A stretch of DNA of 64,000 nucleotides from JAKIWV01 sp963773945 (GCA_963773945.1 CAVZDD010000004.1:269144-333143), one strand, 5' to 3'. Positions 44,872 to 53,285 are shown, counted from the stretch's first letter. The notes: generated from the letters alone by a model not told the origin. Numbers and translations: made by a program.

Positions 44872-45057
44872 ATGGGCAAGGCGCGCGTGGGCCTCTACCA
44901 GATCCAGGGCGAAACGCTCACCCGGACCCACAAATCATGTCCCAAGTGCGGAGCCGGCGTATTCCTCGCCGAGCACGACAACCGCCGTTCCTGCGGCCGG
45001 TGCGGCTACAGCGAGTCGAAGACCGCCGGACTGAAGGGCAAGCCGAAGGGCAAGTAG
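44872..45057 (+). CDS. rps27ae: 30S ribosomal protein S27ae
   Basis: 61 residues with the complete zinc ribbon (C23, C26, C41, C44; HKSCPKCGAGVFLAEHDNRRSCG). The length and the lysine-rich ends are normal for archaeal S27ae. It closes the rpoE operon. In many archaea the next gene is kae1/bud32; here an intergenic stretch follows instead. Confidence 0.93.
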   Translation: MGKARVGLYQIQGETLTRTHKSCPKCGAGVFLAEHDNRRSCGRCGYSESKTAGLKGKPKGK

Positions 45058-45618
45058 CCCCCTCCCCCGGTGTCGGGCGGTCGCGGTCACCCCGGAATAT
45101 GGGGACGGACGAGGTTGCCTTGAAAGCCGCCCGCCGACCGAGATTCTCTTTTAGTATTTCCCAAAACGGCCGTCCAGGCCCACGCGCCCAAGAACGTGGG
45201 ACGGAGTTCGGTGGCCGTACGCAGGGCTCCGGCGGTTTCGTACCGACGCGGGGGATCGATCATAGCACAGTCGCCGTCAGAACCAGCAGCGTTACAGCGG
45301 CTCCCACGAACAGACCCATCTCGACGATTCCTCGAAGCGTCGGCATCGTGCTCCCGATCTCTTCGACCGCGCGGGTTCTATTTGGTGGAATGTCCAATGC
45401 GAAATTTCTCCCCTCACCGTAGCGACGGAACGAGATCGGTTGGGGCTGGACGGGCGCGGTCCGGCCGAGTACCCTAGATACGGTCCCGCCTCGAAGGGGG
45501 CGCGCGGGGCCGTGGTACAGCGTGAGCTTTTCATTTAGGGCCAAAACGTAACGATTCGAGTAACCGACTCCTGGCGCCTCTGCCGGATTCCAGAGAGAGT
45601 CGAAGGCTCCGCTCTACA
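45058..45618. other. 560-bp intergenic stretch without a firm gene
   Basis: Between rps27ae and the HxlR gene. No tRNA or known RNA family is recognised. A small plus-strand hairpin (CCCACG / CGTGGG around 45178-45200) can be drawn. The only candidate gene is a weak minus-strand frame at 45260-45544, listed separately. Confidence 0.5.
45260..45544 (-). CDS. possible small membrane-anchored protein
   Basis: A 94-codon minus-strand frame. Its C-terminus (RGIVEMGLFVGAAVTLLVLTATVL) would be a convincing membrane helix, which could mean a tail-anchored protein, or a 28-residue peptide from the internal ATG. The N-terminal 65 residues are Arg/Pro/Gly-rich and could be chance in this GC-rich DNA. 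No homology recognised, so reality is uncertain. Confidence 0.3.
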   Translation of the reverse strand: MALNEKLTLYHGPARPLRGGTVSRVLGRTAPVQPQPISFRRYGEGRNFALDIPPNRTRAVEEIGSTMPTLRGIVEMGLFVGAAVTLLVLTATVL

Positions 45619-45993
45619 TCACGAGTACTTGGCGCGCCACCGAGTGATCGGGCGGAAGATTTTCACGAGGTCACGGCCCATCGGGGTCAGCCGATACTCC
45701 ACGCGGCGCGGGACGACCCGAATGACGTCTCGCTGGACCAGTCCGAGGCTCTGCATCCGTTTGAGTCGGTCGGTCACCGTCGCGGTGTTCGCCCCGACGC
45801 CCGCTCGCAACTCGTTGAATCGCTGGGGACTCTGCTCGACCAGAACCCAGAGAATGTGCAGCACGTGCTTCTGCCCCAACAGCCGGAACGTCCCCTCGAA
45901 ATCGCAGTGCGGGTGCTTCCGAGGAGAGGGCCGATCGGGCATTCCGGCGCCCCCAACGGATTCGGATTCAAAAAACTTCCTGTGCTTTATCAT
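45619..45993 (-). CDS. HxlR-family winged-helix regulator
   Basis: 124 residues from an ATG at 45993; an internal ATG at 45942 (MPDRPSP) is an alternative because the conserved part begins with FEGTFRLLGQKHVLHILWVL. The HxlR pattern continues with SPQRFNELRAGVGANTATVTDRLKRMQSLGLVQRDV and VEYRLTPMGRDL. HxlR proteins respond to aldehydes, redox or quinones. It is divergent from two Rieske genes, with a 7-bp inverted repeat between them. Confidence 0.88.
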   Translation of the reverse strand: MIKHRKFFESESVGGAGMPDRPSPRKHPHCDFEGTFRLLGQKHVLHILWVLVEQSPQRFNELRAGVGANTATVTDRLKRMQSLGLVQRDVIRVVPRRVEYRLTPMGRDLVKIFRPITRWRAKYS

Positions 45994-45996
45994 TCA

Positions 45997-46019
45997 AAGT
46001 TTAAGTAGGCACTAAACTT
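45997..46019. promoter_or_regulatory. inverted repeat, possible HxlR operator
   Basis: AAGTTTA at 45997-46003 and TAAACTT at 46013-46019 are perfect inverted copies with a 9-bp spacer. They lie in the 46-bp gap between the divergent HxlR and Rieske genes and overlap the only AT-rich, TATA-like sequence there. Confidence 0.55.
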
Positions 46020-46039
46020 GGTCCGCAGGAGAGCTATCG

Positions 46040-46438
46040 ATGCAATCCTGGAATGAAGTCCACGAAGCGAAAGGTCTGAGACCGGGCGAGATGACCCACG
46101 GCGCCGCGAATGGCGAGGACATCCTCGTCGTGAACGTGGCGGGGGAGCTCCGAGCCTTCATCAATCGTTGCGGACACATGAACGCCCCGCTGGATCTCGG
46201 AGAGTTGAAGAGCGGAGTCATCAAGTGCCCCCAGCACAACGCGGTCTTCGATGCCCGCACCGGCGAGGTGCGGGGTCAACCCGTTTTGGGCCGGCCCGGG
46301 ATGGACATGAGCAAGCTACCGCCAGAGTTTCTCGAGGGAATGAAGAAGATGGCCCCGATCATGGCCCGAATCGAGTGCCGGCCGCTGGTGCCCGTTCCCA
46401 TCGAGTTCTCGAGCGGGAGGGTGCGTGTCTGGGCATAG
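46040..46438 (+). CDS. Rieske [2Fe-2S] ferredoxin-like protein
   Basis: 132 residues. Cluster ligands are C44-x-H46 (RCGHMNAP) and C63-x2-H66 (CPQHNAVFD), matching soluble Rieske ferredoxins. The region after the cluster contains an insertion with GRPGMDMSKLPPEFLEGMKKMAP, unlike minimal Rieske ferredoxins. It probably carries electrons to an oxygenase or reductase. The stop lies 14 bp inside the start of the second Rieske gene. Confidence 0.88.
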   Translation: MQSWNEVHEAKGLRPGEMTHGAANGEDILVVNVAGELRAFINRCGHMNAPLDLGELKSGVIKCPQHNAVFDARTGEVRGQPVLGRPGMDMSKLPPEFLEGMKKMAPIMARIECRPLVPVPIEFSSGRVRVWA

Positions 46439-46832
46439 TGGGTCGCCCGCCGCCGAGGGCGGAGGTGCGTGGGAGCGAGTGGGCGCTCGCGGTGAGCTCC
46501 GGGAGGGTTCAAAGCAGTACGGGGAGCTAGGGAGCCACGACCGCGTCCTGTTGGCTCGGCTGGGAGGGAAGATCTACGCCACCCAGGCGAACTGCGGGCA
46601 CATGCGATTCCCGTTGGCCGATGGCAAGGTCGAAGGAACGATCCTGACCTGCCCGCTTCACAAGGCGCGGTTCGATCTCGCTACGGGCGCGAACGTCGGG
46701 AGGCCCCAGGTGCCCTGGATTCTCACCCATACGAAGATGGGTCGGGGTATTCTCTCGGTTCGAACGGAGCCCCTGCGGAGGTATGAAATCGAGGAACGCG
46801 ATGACGGCATCTACGTGCGCCAACGGGCGTGA
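46425..46832 (+). CDS. second Rieske [2Fe-2S] ferredoxin-like protein
   Basis: 135 residues from a GTG at 46425, overlapping the first Rieske gene. Ligands C57-x-H59 (NCGHMRFPL) and C76-x2-H79 (CPLHKARFD). After the cluster it reads VPWILTHTKMGRGILSVRTEPLRRYEIEERD, a typical Rieske C-terminal sheet. The two proteins share only the cluster frame, so they are old paralogues or different partners of one system. Confidence 0.88.
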   Translation: MSGHSGSPAAEGGGAWERVGARGELREGSKQYGELGSHDRVLLARLGGKIYATQANCGHMRFPLADGKVEGTILTCPLHKARFDLATGANVGRPQVPWILTHTKMGRGILSVRTEPLRRYEIEERDDGIYVRQRA

Positions 46833-47009
46833 GGCCTTTCGCCGGCGGGACGCCGCTCCGAGCTGGCATCTCCGCGGGAGGAGTTCCCGAACGCAGGCTC
46901 GCCCACGGATCGGCGCTCCTCAGTGCCGATTCGATGGCGGTTGCATAATCCAGGGGCGGCGCCCCCGACCCGTAAGCGCAGGAAGCCACGTGGCGGGAGG
47001 TCACGGCGT

Positions 47010-47438
47010 GTGATCGGAATTGGCAGCGCTGCCCCCGACTTTGAGTCCATGGACTCGAGGGGCGAGAAGTTCCGCTTGTCGGGTCTGAGAGGCAAGAAGG
47101 TGGTGCTCTACTTCTTCCCGAAGGCGTTTACCGGCGGTTGCACGATGGAGACGAAGCAGTTCGCCGAGATTTCACCATCTCTCTCGAGCCGAGGGGTGGA
47201 GGTCGTCGGAATCAGTGTCGACCCGGCGGAAACACAAACGAGGTTTGCGGCCCACTGTGCGGCCCCGTTCCCTATCGTGAGCGACCCGTCGAAGGCCATC
47301 GCCCGGTCCTACGGGGTGCTCTCGTTCATCGGGTTCTCCAAGCGGGTCACGTTCTATATCGATGAGGGCGGGATCGTCCGGGACATCGTCGCCTCGATGC
47401 TGCCCGGTCCCCACGTGGCTCGGGCCCGACAACAGTAA
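47010..47438 (+). CDS. peroxiredoxin, PrxQ/Bcp type
   Basis: 142 residues from a GTG at 47010. The thioredoxin fold opens with APDFESMDSRGEKFRLSGLRGKKVVLYFFPKAF and the peroxidatic cysteine is C44 in FTGGCTMETKQF. The usual PGCT is GGCT here. The typical PrxQ resolving cysteine five residues later is absent; C83 is the only other cysteine, so a 1-Cys or atypical mechanism is possible. It lies 177 bp downstream of the Rieske pair and probably belongs to the same redox-responsive group. Confidence 0.85.
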   Translation: MIGIGSAAPDFESMDSRGEKFRLSGLRGKKVVLYFFPKAFTGGCTMETKQFAEISPSLSSRGVEVVGISVDPAETQTRFAAHCAAPFPIVSDPSKAIARSYGVLSFIGFSKRVTFYIDEGGIVRDIVASMLPGPHVARARQQ

Positions 47439-47453
47439 AGAGTCGATTCAAGG

Positions 47454-48047
47454 CTACGTGCGTTGAACCAAAACTTCCCCCGGCTGGGGGGGAGGGTGCT
47501 CCTTCCCACGGCTCGTTACATCGTTGTGGGGACTCCAACTGTGCCATCGCCGCAGCATCTGGACGTGGATCGGCAATCGGGCTCCCTTGAAGTGATGACG
47601 GTAGAAATCCAGCGTGATGGCGTGTTCCTCGTACACCACGAATTCGTTGTACCCGTGGACGGCTTCGAAAGCCTCCCGGCGAATGGCCGCGAACCCCGAC
47701 ATGGACAACTTGTATCGGAACACGGACGTCAGCACGTTGAGCATCGTGCACTCGGTGCGCATCATGAACGTGTTCGCCGTCGGCCCCGGCCAGTAGAGCG
47801 CGGCGATCGCGAACTGCCAATCCCTTCGTAACCAATTTTCCCAATCCCAGTCGGATTTCAATTGTACGTCATCGTCCACGAAAACGAACACGGCACCGGA
47901 GGCCGCGGCCGCTCCGACGTTGCGCGCGTGGGCGGCGCCGCCCGGAACCGACACGGCGATGAATTCACACCCCGGGGGGAGCATCGTTCGGATTCGTTGT
48001 AGGTTGGTGGGATCGAACCGCCGCATCGGCGTAATGAACGAAATCAT
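47454..48047 (-). CDS. family 2-like glycosyltransferase
   Basis: 197 residues, shorter than a normal GT2 but with a GT-A core: ISFITPMRRFDPTNLQRI, AHARNVGAAAASGAVFVFVDDDVQL containing the metal-binding DDD, and a later FAAIRREAFEAVHGYNEFVVYEEHA that resembles the acceptor-side E/D motif. No membrane segment. It follows the MarR-ABC cluster on the same strand by 200 bp and could be its last gene. Substrates unknown. Confidence 0.7.
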   Translation of the reverse strand: MISFITPMRRFDPTNLQRIRTMLPPGCEFIAVSVPGGAAHARNVGAAAASGAVFVFVDDDVQLKSDWDWENWLRRDWQFAIAALYWPGPTANTFMMRTECTMLNVLTSVFRYKLSMSGFAAIRREAFEAVHGYNEFVVYEEHAITLDFYRHHFKGARLPIHVQMLRRWHSWSPHNDVTSRGKEHPPPQPGEVLVQRT

Positions 48048-48247
48048 GCCCTCACCCGTCGGTCCGCGGTCGGGGGGGGTTCCGTCCGCGGGAGGGAGGC
48101 GTCGGGGTCGGCCTCCCTATCCGGCCGCTCGGAATGTCGCTCAGGCGCGAGCATGGAGAGCTCCGGATTCGGGGTTTACGTGAACGCTGCGCACTCGAAC
48201 ACGCGCCGTCCCAGGGCCGCAGGGATCACGGCGTAGGCGAGAAGGAA

Positions 48248-49111
48248 TCACCGGCCCAGCGCTCGGAACGAAAGCACGGCCAGTCCGTTCAGAATCAACC
48301 CGAGGATGGCGATGGACAGGAGAGCGCTCCCGATGTCCGGCCAGTTGAACCCGGTCAGGATCAGGTCGCGACAGGCAGTCGCGGTATAGCTCACCGGGTT
48401 GAAGCTCGAGAACGTCTGGACCCAGCCGGGGAGGAGCGCTTTCGGGAGCAACGCCGTCGACAGGAACAGGAGAGGGAACGTCAGCGTGAAACTCACCAGT
48501 TGGGTGGATTCGGTGTTCTTCGTCCGAAGGGCGACCGTGTTGGAAAGGCCGGAAAAGGCGAGTCCGAACGTGGCCGCGAGGACCATGATCATGAGATCCC
48601 CCGGCAGCCCGCCGGCGAAGGGGATCCGCCACCCGAGTCCGAGCTTGAACGCGTAGGCGATGGCGAGGACCAGCCCGGCTTGCCCCCCCATGCGCAGGCC
48701 GTCGGCCAGCAGTTTCCCGATCAGGACCGAGCTCCGCCGCATGGGCGCCACGAAGAACTTGTCCATGAACCCCGAGTCGATGTCCATCACCATCGAGAAG
48801 CCCGTCTGGGACGAGCTCGTGATCGCGGTCATGATCGCGATCCCGGGAAGCAGCACGGCCACGTAGTCGTACGGGAGCTTGGCTCCCGTCAAGCCGGCCG
48901 CGCCGGCCGAGAAGATGGTGCCGAACACCTGGCTGAAGAGCCCGAGCCAGATCAGCGGCATCAGGAGGGTGAAGAGCAGGACCACCGGGCTCCGGCTCAG
49001 CTTCTTCAAACTCCGGTAGCTGACCCACCAGATCTCCGAAAGTCGCATCCCGACATTCGACTCGACGGCGGGCGTGAGTCGGTGGGCGGGGGCGTAGCGT
49101 ACCTCGGTCAT
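48248..49111 (-). CDS. ABC-2 type transporter permease (DrrB-like)
   Basis: 287 residues with about six membrane segments. The N-terminal EIWWVSYRSLKKLSRSPVVL and late FSSFNPVSYTATACRDLILTG segments are typical for DrrB-like exporters. It overlaps its ATPase as ATGA at 49108-49111. It is the fifth gene of the MarR-headed cluster. Substrate unknown, but two exporters under one regulator suggests a toxic or antimicrobial compound. Confidence 0.87.
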   Translation of the reverse strand: MTEVRYAPAHRLTPAVESNVGMRLSEIWWVSYRSLKKLSRSPVVLLFTLLMPLIWLGLFSQVFGTIFSAGAAGLTGAKLPYDYVAVLLPGIAIMTAITSSSQTGFSMVMDIDSGFMDKFFVAPMRRSSVLIGKLLADGLRMGGQAGLVLAIAYAFKLGLGWRIPFAGGLPGDLMIMVLAATFGLAFSGLSNTVALRTKNTESTQLVSFTLTFPLLFLSTALLPKALLPGWVQTFSSFNPVSYTATACRDLILTGFNWPDIGSALLSIAILGLILNGLAVLSFRALGR

Positions 49112-50178
49112 CTCCGTCGCATCATCCTCGGGCCATATCCGCTGCGGGAGCTCGGCTTGACCTCCTCGACCCGCATCGCGCGGCCGGTGTGCTGGAGGAA
49201 GACCTGGTCGAGCGTAGGGTGGGCGATGGCCACCTCATTGACGGCGATGCGCTCGGACTCCAGCTGGCGCACGATTTCGAGAAGGGTCGCGCCTCCGTTG
49301 CGGGTCCGGGCGGTCACCCCCTGGTCGAAGGGGCTGGCGCTCTGAACACCGGGCACCCCCCGGACCAAGGCGAGCGCTTGCGCCCGGGCCGCCTCGAAAC
49401 GTTCGTCTTGGGGGAGCCGAAGGGTCACGACGTCATCGCCGATCGCGGCTTTGAGTTCCCGGGGGGTTCCCGACGTGACGATTTTCCCACCGTCGATGAT
49501 TGCCAGCCGTTCGCACAGCTGATCGGCCTCTTCCATGTACTGCGTCGTGAGGAAGATCGTCGTTCCCTCCTCCCGATGGAGTTTCCGAATATACTCCCAG
49601 ACCGCGTTGCGGGTCTGGGGGTCGAGTCCCGTGGTGGGCTCATCGAGGAACAGGATCTGGGGCTTATGGACCAGCCCCGAACCGAGGTCGAGACGCTTCC
49701 GCATGCCGCCCGAGTAGGTGAACGCGGGCCGGTCCGCCGCATCCTGGAGTTGCAGAACATCGAGCAGCTGCTCGATGCGGTCATTGATGATCGGAGTGGG
49801 GAGGTGATAGAACCGACCCATCAGCATGAGGTTCTCCCGACCGGTCAACTCGCCATCCACCCCGGCGGACTGCCCCGCATATCCAATGATCTTGCGGATC
49901 GCCTCCCCGTCTCGGTCGAGGTCGTGCCCCGCGACCCGAACCCGGCCGCTCGTTTTTCCTAAGAGGGTCGTGATGATCTTGATGGTCGTCGTCTTCCCCG
50001 CCCCGTTCGGCCCGAGGAATCCGAAGAACTCCCCCTCGCCAATGGAAAAACTGATCCCATCGACGGCCCGGACCACCTCTTGGCCCGTCGGGCCCCGACC
50101 CCCGCCGTAGATTTTGACCAGGTCGTTAACCTCGATGATCGGGGAAGCGCCGAGGGTGGGGATGGGTCCTCCACTCAT
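49108..50178 (-). CDS. ABC-2 type exporter ATPase (DrrA-like)
   Basis: 356 residues. Walker A GPNGAGKTT (56-64), signature YSGGMRKRLDLG, Walker B ILFLDEPTTGLDP, followed by IFLTTQYMEEADQ, in which Q replaces the usual switch histidine, a variation also seen in some DrrA proteins. The C-terminal extension ends PTLDQVFLQHTGRAMR. It pairs with the permease at 48248-49111 by a 4-bp overlap. Confidence 0.9.
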   Translation of the reverse strand: MSGGPIPTLGASPIIEVNDLVKIYGGGRGPTGQEVVRAVDGISFSIGEGEFFGFLGPNGAGKTTTIKIITTLLGKTSGRVRVAGHDLDRDGEAIRKIIGYAGQSAGVDGELTGRENLMLMGRFYHLPTPIINDRIEQLLDVLQLQDAADRPAFTYSGGMRKRLDLGSGLVHKPQILFLDEPTTGLDPQTRNAVWEYIRKLHREEGTTIFLTTQYMEEADQLCERLAIIDGGKIVTSGTPRELKAAIGDDVVTLRLPQDERFEAARAQALALVRGVPGVQSASPFDQGVTARTRNGGATLLEIVRQLESERIAVNEVAIAHPTLDQVFLQHTGRAMRVEEVKPSSRSGYGPRMMRRR

Positions 50179-50196
50179 GGATTCGCCTCTTCGAGG

Positions 50197-50973
50197 TTAG
50201 GTGAACTCTTCGCGCTCGAAGAGCAGCAACCCAAGGACGGCGGTGATCACGAAGTACGCGAGCATGATCGCGACCCCTTCCGGGATGGTCGCGTTGTTCA
50301 CCATCTCGGTAAACCCGCCCCCCGGTCCCGGGACCGTGCAGGTGTGGATACCGGGGTTGCTCATGCACGACGTATTGAAGACGCCCCCGATGATCGTATC
50401 CGCGTACGTCAGGATGAACCACGGGGTGATGTGAATGAGCCCCGAGATCAGGTCCTGCAGCAATGAGAAGCCGAACAGGAAGAGCACGGCGACCACGAGG
50501 GTGGCGTAGGTGCTGGTTTTGAACATGGAGCTGAACAGGAACGTGGCGCCGAGCAACGCCAGGAGGTAGACGATGGCGAGGACAAAGGACTCCCCGAAGC
50601 TCCACGTGAAGGCGCTCCCACCAAAGTAGTACAGGCTATTCGCCACTACCAGGACCGCGTAGAACACGACGGCGGCGAGAGCGGCGATGAACGCGGCGAT
50701 GTACTTTCCAAGGTAGACCGTCGCGCGACGGAGGGGAAGTCCCATCAGGAAGTACCCCGTTTTGTTCTGAAACTCCCCGGCGATGGCGTCTCCCCCGAAG
50801 ATGACTCCGGCGAAGATGACGATGATCGTGACGCCACCCCCCCACAGCGTGGCATAGAAGGCACCCGAACTGGAGAGGAACATCGCGGGTCGGTAGTAGC
50901 CGACCACGGCCGTGAGGATGGCCCCGAGAATCGCCACGATGCCGATCATCAAGATGAACCGGCGAGAGAACAC
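50197..50973 (-). CDS. ABC-2 type membrane protein, start uncertain
   Basis: At least 258 residues with six membrane segments. The GTG at 50973 is the only canonical start, yet the same frame is open upstream, where residues such as SWEQVLKLTGYQLRDY clearly continue the typical lead helix of this family. No ATG, GTG or TTG is found in frame before the end of the ATPase gene, so the true start is either a CTG, or there is an undetected frame error. It belongs with the ATPase at 51099-52046, making the first of two exporters in this cluster. Confidence 0.75.
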   Translation of the reverse strand: MFSRRFILMIGIVAILGAILTAVVGYYRPAMFLSSSGAFYATLWGGGVTIIVIFAGVIFGGDAIAGEFQNKTGYFLMGLPLRRATVYLGKYIAAFIAALAAVVFYAVLVVANSLYYFGGSAFTWSFGESFVLAIVYLLALLGATFLFSSMFKTSTYATLVVAVLFLFGFSLLQDLISGLIHITPWFILTYADTIIGGVFNTSCMSNPGIHTCTVPGPGGGFTEMVNNATIPEGVAIMLAYFVITAVLGLLLFEREEFT

Positions 50974-51098
50974 GTAATCGCGGAGCTGATATCCGGTCAG
51001 TTTCAGGACCTGTTCCCAGCTCCGAAGAACGGGGCGCCGGTGGCCCAGCCCTCCCGTCGCCGCAGGGACTTCCCTCGACGCGTTCGCCGCCAGGACTC

Positions 51099-52046
51099 TC
51101 AGTCCCCCTTCTCGATTTGGCTTAGGTAGATCTCTTCCAAGGCACTCTTCGATTCCTGGAAGCTCACCAGGTCGAGGTCGAGCGTGGCGAGCTGGCGGAG
51201 CAGGCGCGCCTGGCCCATGAGGTCCCCTTTGAGGAAGAGACGAACGCGGTGAGGATCCAGCCGCTCGTACTTCAGCACGTCGGGGAGCGTCAGGATCTGG
51301 CGGCTGAGAACGTCGTCGGGAACGGGGCGGGCGAAATTCGCGTCGACCGAAGACTCTCCGTGATAGAACTTGGTCGTGATGTTGTCGAGGGTGTCATAGA
51401 ACAGCAGCTTTCCATGATTAATGAGGGCCACCTCGTCGCAGACGTCGGTGACCTCGGCCAGGATGTGGCTGCTCATGAAGATCAGTCGGTCATGCTTCTT
51501 CAGGTCGCGGACAATGGAACGGACCTCCGCCATTCCGCGCGGGTCGAGACCAGTGGCCGGTTCGTCGAGCATGAGAATCTCCGGGTCGTGGACGAGGGCG
51601 GCGGCGATGTTGATGCGCTGCTTCATCCCTTTCGAGAACTTACCCACCCGTTTGTGAGCCCATTCGGTCATCTTGACCTCGGCGAGCACAATGGGAATAC
51701 GTTCGTTGCACTCCGCCCGAGACATATTGCGGAGGTTCCCGACCATCTCGAGAGCCTGGGTCGGTGTCAGGGAAGGGTAGATTTCGGGCGACTCAATGAG
51801 CACCCCCGCCACTTCCAAGGCGCGCTTTCGTTCCCGCTGGACCGAGAACCCGTTCACGAAGCACTCCCCTTCGGACGGGAAGAGCATATTCGTGAGCAGC
51901 TTCAGCGTGGTCGTCTTTCCGGCCCCATTGGGGCCGAGAAAGCCCACGCATTTTCCTCCCTCGAGCTTGAGGTCTAGCTTGTCGAGCGCCGTAAAGTCGC
52001 CGAAGCGCTTGGTCAGCCCGTCCGTTTCGATCGATGGAGGGGGCAT
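51099..52046 (-). CDS. ABC transporter ATPase (NatA/CcmA-like)
   Basis: 315 residues. Walker A GPNGAGKTT (38-46), signature FSKGMKQRINIA with K for the second G, Walker B ILMLDEPATGLDP and switch region LIFMSSHILAEVTD. It lies 73 bp downstream of the MarR gene and immediately upstream of the permease. The C-terminal domain differs from the DrrA-like ATPase in the same cluster, so the two exporters are not simple copies. Confidence 0.9.
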   Translation of the reverse strand: MPPPSIETDGLTKRFGDFTALDKLDLKLEGGKCVGFLGPNGAGKTTTLKLLTNMLFPSEGECFVNGFSVQRERKRALEVAGVLIESPEIYPSLTPTQALEMVGNLRNMSRAECNERIPIVLAEVKMTEWAHKRVGKFSKGMKQRINIAAALVHDPEILMLDEPATGLDPRGMAEVRSIVRDLKKHDRLIFMSSHILAEVTDVCDEVALINHGKLLFYDTLDNITTKFYHGESSVDANFARPVPDDVLSRQILTLPDVLKYERLDPHRVRLFLKGDLMGQARLLRQLATLDLDLVSFQESKSALEEIYLSQIEKGD

Positions 52047-52119
52047 GTGCGCCTGACCTGATAGTCAGTAGGCACGAAGCACATATTTAGCGTACGCCGT
52101 CGGAGGGGGGGAGCGGTGG

Positions 52120-52581
52120 TCATCCGAGCTTCGGGGGCCTCCGGGGGGGGGCAAGGTCTCGGCTGAATTCTGCGGCGGCAATCGTGAGGGCTTCCGTCGC
52201 CGTTCGAAGCGATGTGGCGGGGGCCGCATCGAGGGCCCGACCCAGCTTCTCGATGAAGGCGGCACGAACGGACGCGAGAAGCCGGGAGCCCTTCGGAGTC
52301 AACCGCAGCAGTGATTCGCGCCGATCCTTGATGGAACGGACCCTTCGAACCCATCCGTCCCTCTCGAGCGAATCCACGATTGGCGTTACAGTCTGCGGGC
52401 GGACCCCCAACATCGCGGCTAGGGTTGACATGTTGGCTTGTTCATCTCTCGAGAGCCATCGTAGGACGAAGAACTGAACGGGGGTCAGCTTCCAATCCCG
52501 AAACAAGCCTCGTTGCTCCTGCTGGAATGCCTCCGTCAGACCTTCGAGGGCCACCACGAATCGCCGGCTTTCCTCGGACAT
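52120..52581 (-). CDS. MarR-family transcriptional regulator
   Basis: 153 residues. The MarR winged helix is seen as LTPVQFFVLRWLSRDEQANMSTLAAMLGVRPQTVTPIVDSLERDGWVRRV followed by the wing SIKDRRESLLRLTPKG. It is the first gene of the minus-strand cluster with two ABC exporters and probably represses it. A CTGA-TAG-TCAG near-palindrome at 52058-52068 lies between it and the first ATPase gene and is a weak operator candidate. Confidence 0.88.
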   Translation of the reverse strand: MSEESRRFVVALEGLTEAFQQEQRGLFRDWKLTPVQFFVLRWLSRDEQANMSTLAAMLGVRPQTVTPIVDSLERDGWVRRVRSIKDRRESLLRLTPKGSRLLASVRAAFIEKLGRALDAAPATSLRTATEALTIAAAEFSRDLAPPRRPPKLG

Positions 52582-52787
52582 GGATGGGGGGGTCGTAAAC
52601 TTCGTGGACCCTGACCATCAGAAGACCGCTCAGAGGCATAAGTGCGTTGGTCGCTCTCCCGGTTCGATACCGTCCGGCGGGGCGACACCCTGCGCTGGAG
52701 CAAGCTGGGCTTCCGACATGGCACACACCAGAGCCATTGGCCGAAAAGTCCATACCCGTCCGCCGCTGGCCCAGTGAAGTCCGTAGC

Positions 52788-52861
52788 GGGCCCGTAGTAT
52801 AGCTTGGACATCACAGAGGCCTCCGGAGCCTCGAACCCGGGTTCGAATCCCGGCGGGCCCG
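52788..52861 (+). tRNA. tRNA-Arg (anticodon CCG)
   Basis: The acceptor stem pairs GGGCCCG with CGGGCCC, the anticodon arm is GAGGC-CTCCGGA-GCCTC giving anticodon CCG, and the T arm is CCGGG-TTCGAAT-CCCGG. Discriminator G; no encoded CCA. No intron is visible. Confidence 0.92.
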
Positions 52862-52990
52862 TCACCGCTACCCCGTTAACGCGTCCCAGCGGAATTCGTG
52901 AGGGCATCGGCATCCTCAGAGCGTATTCGTTCTCCCTGAGGTCAGGTTCCGATTTCCGCAACCCTAGTGGTAGAATGCGTCACTTAAGGG

Positions 52991-53026
52991 GTCGCAATGG
53001 GGCGTTTGCGCCAGCCCCCTTGCGGC
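52991..53026 (+). other. long imperfect hairpin upstream of a small ORF
   Basis: 13-nt arms 52991-53003 and 53014-53026 pair at 12 of 13 positions (one G-U, one U-C mismatch) around a 10-nt loop that itself contains short GC complementarity. It lies about 60-95 bp upstream of the small ORF and could be part of a structured leader or ncRNA. Confidence 0.5.
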
Positions 53027-53086
53027 AGGAATGACTCCGCCTGGAGCCATCCCTCACTCGGTGGAAACACCAAGAAGGAAACGAAA

Positions 53087-53248
53087 ATGTTGCTGACGGG
53101 ATTGGAAGTAGAAGCGATGCGAAAGATAGCTGAAATGTGCCGCGACGCCCAAGTGGATGCGATGCGTCTGATCCACGCGCTTCGAATCCGGAGCTGGGGA
53201 GCCCGCGAGATCCACGGACTGCTCCGAATGGCGCTGCGGTTCCGGTAA
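53087..53248 (+). CDS. possible 53-aa small protein
   Basis: From the ATG at 53087, behind AAGAAGGAA at a good ribosome-binding distance, an amphipathic basic peptide (LEVEAMRKIAEMCRDAQVDAM, then IHALRIRSWGAREI) is encoded up to TAA. The local base composition around its start is richer in A than the surroundings. An in-frame earlier ATG at 52997 would give 83 residues but lies inside the hairpin. No homology recognised; it may be a real small gene or chance. Confidence 0.35.
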   Translation: MLLTGLEVEAMRKIAEMCRDAQVDAMRLIHALRIRSWGAREIHGLLRMALRFR

Positions 53249-53285
53249 GCGGCTGTCCGGACGTCGGGGACCGACTCGAACGGAA

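Noticed and set aside
52660..52690. T-loop-like GGTTCGATACC upstream of tRNA-Arg
   Set aside because: Flanking bases do not form a T stem and no acceptor or anticodon arm can be folded.
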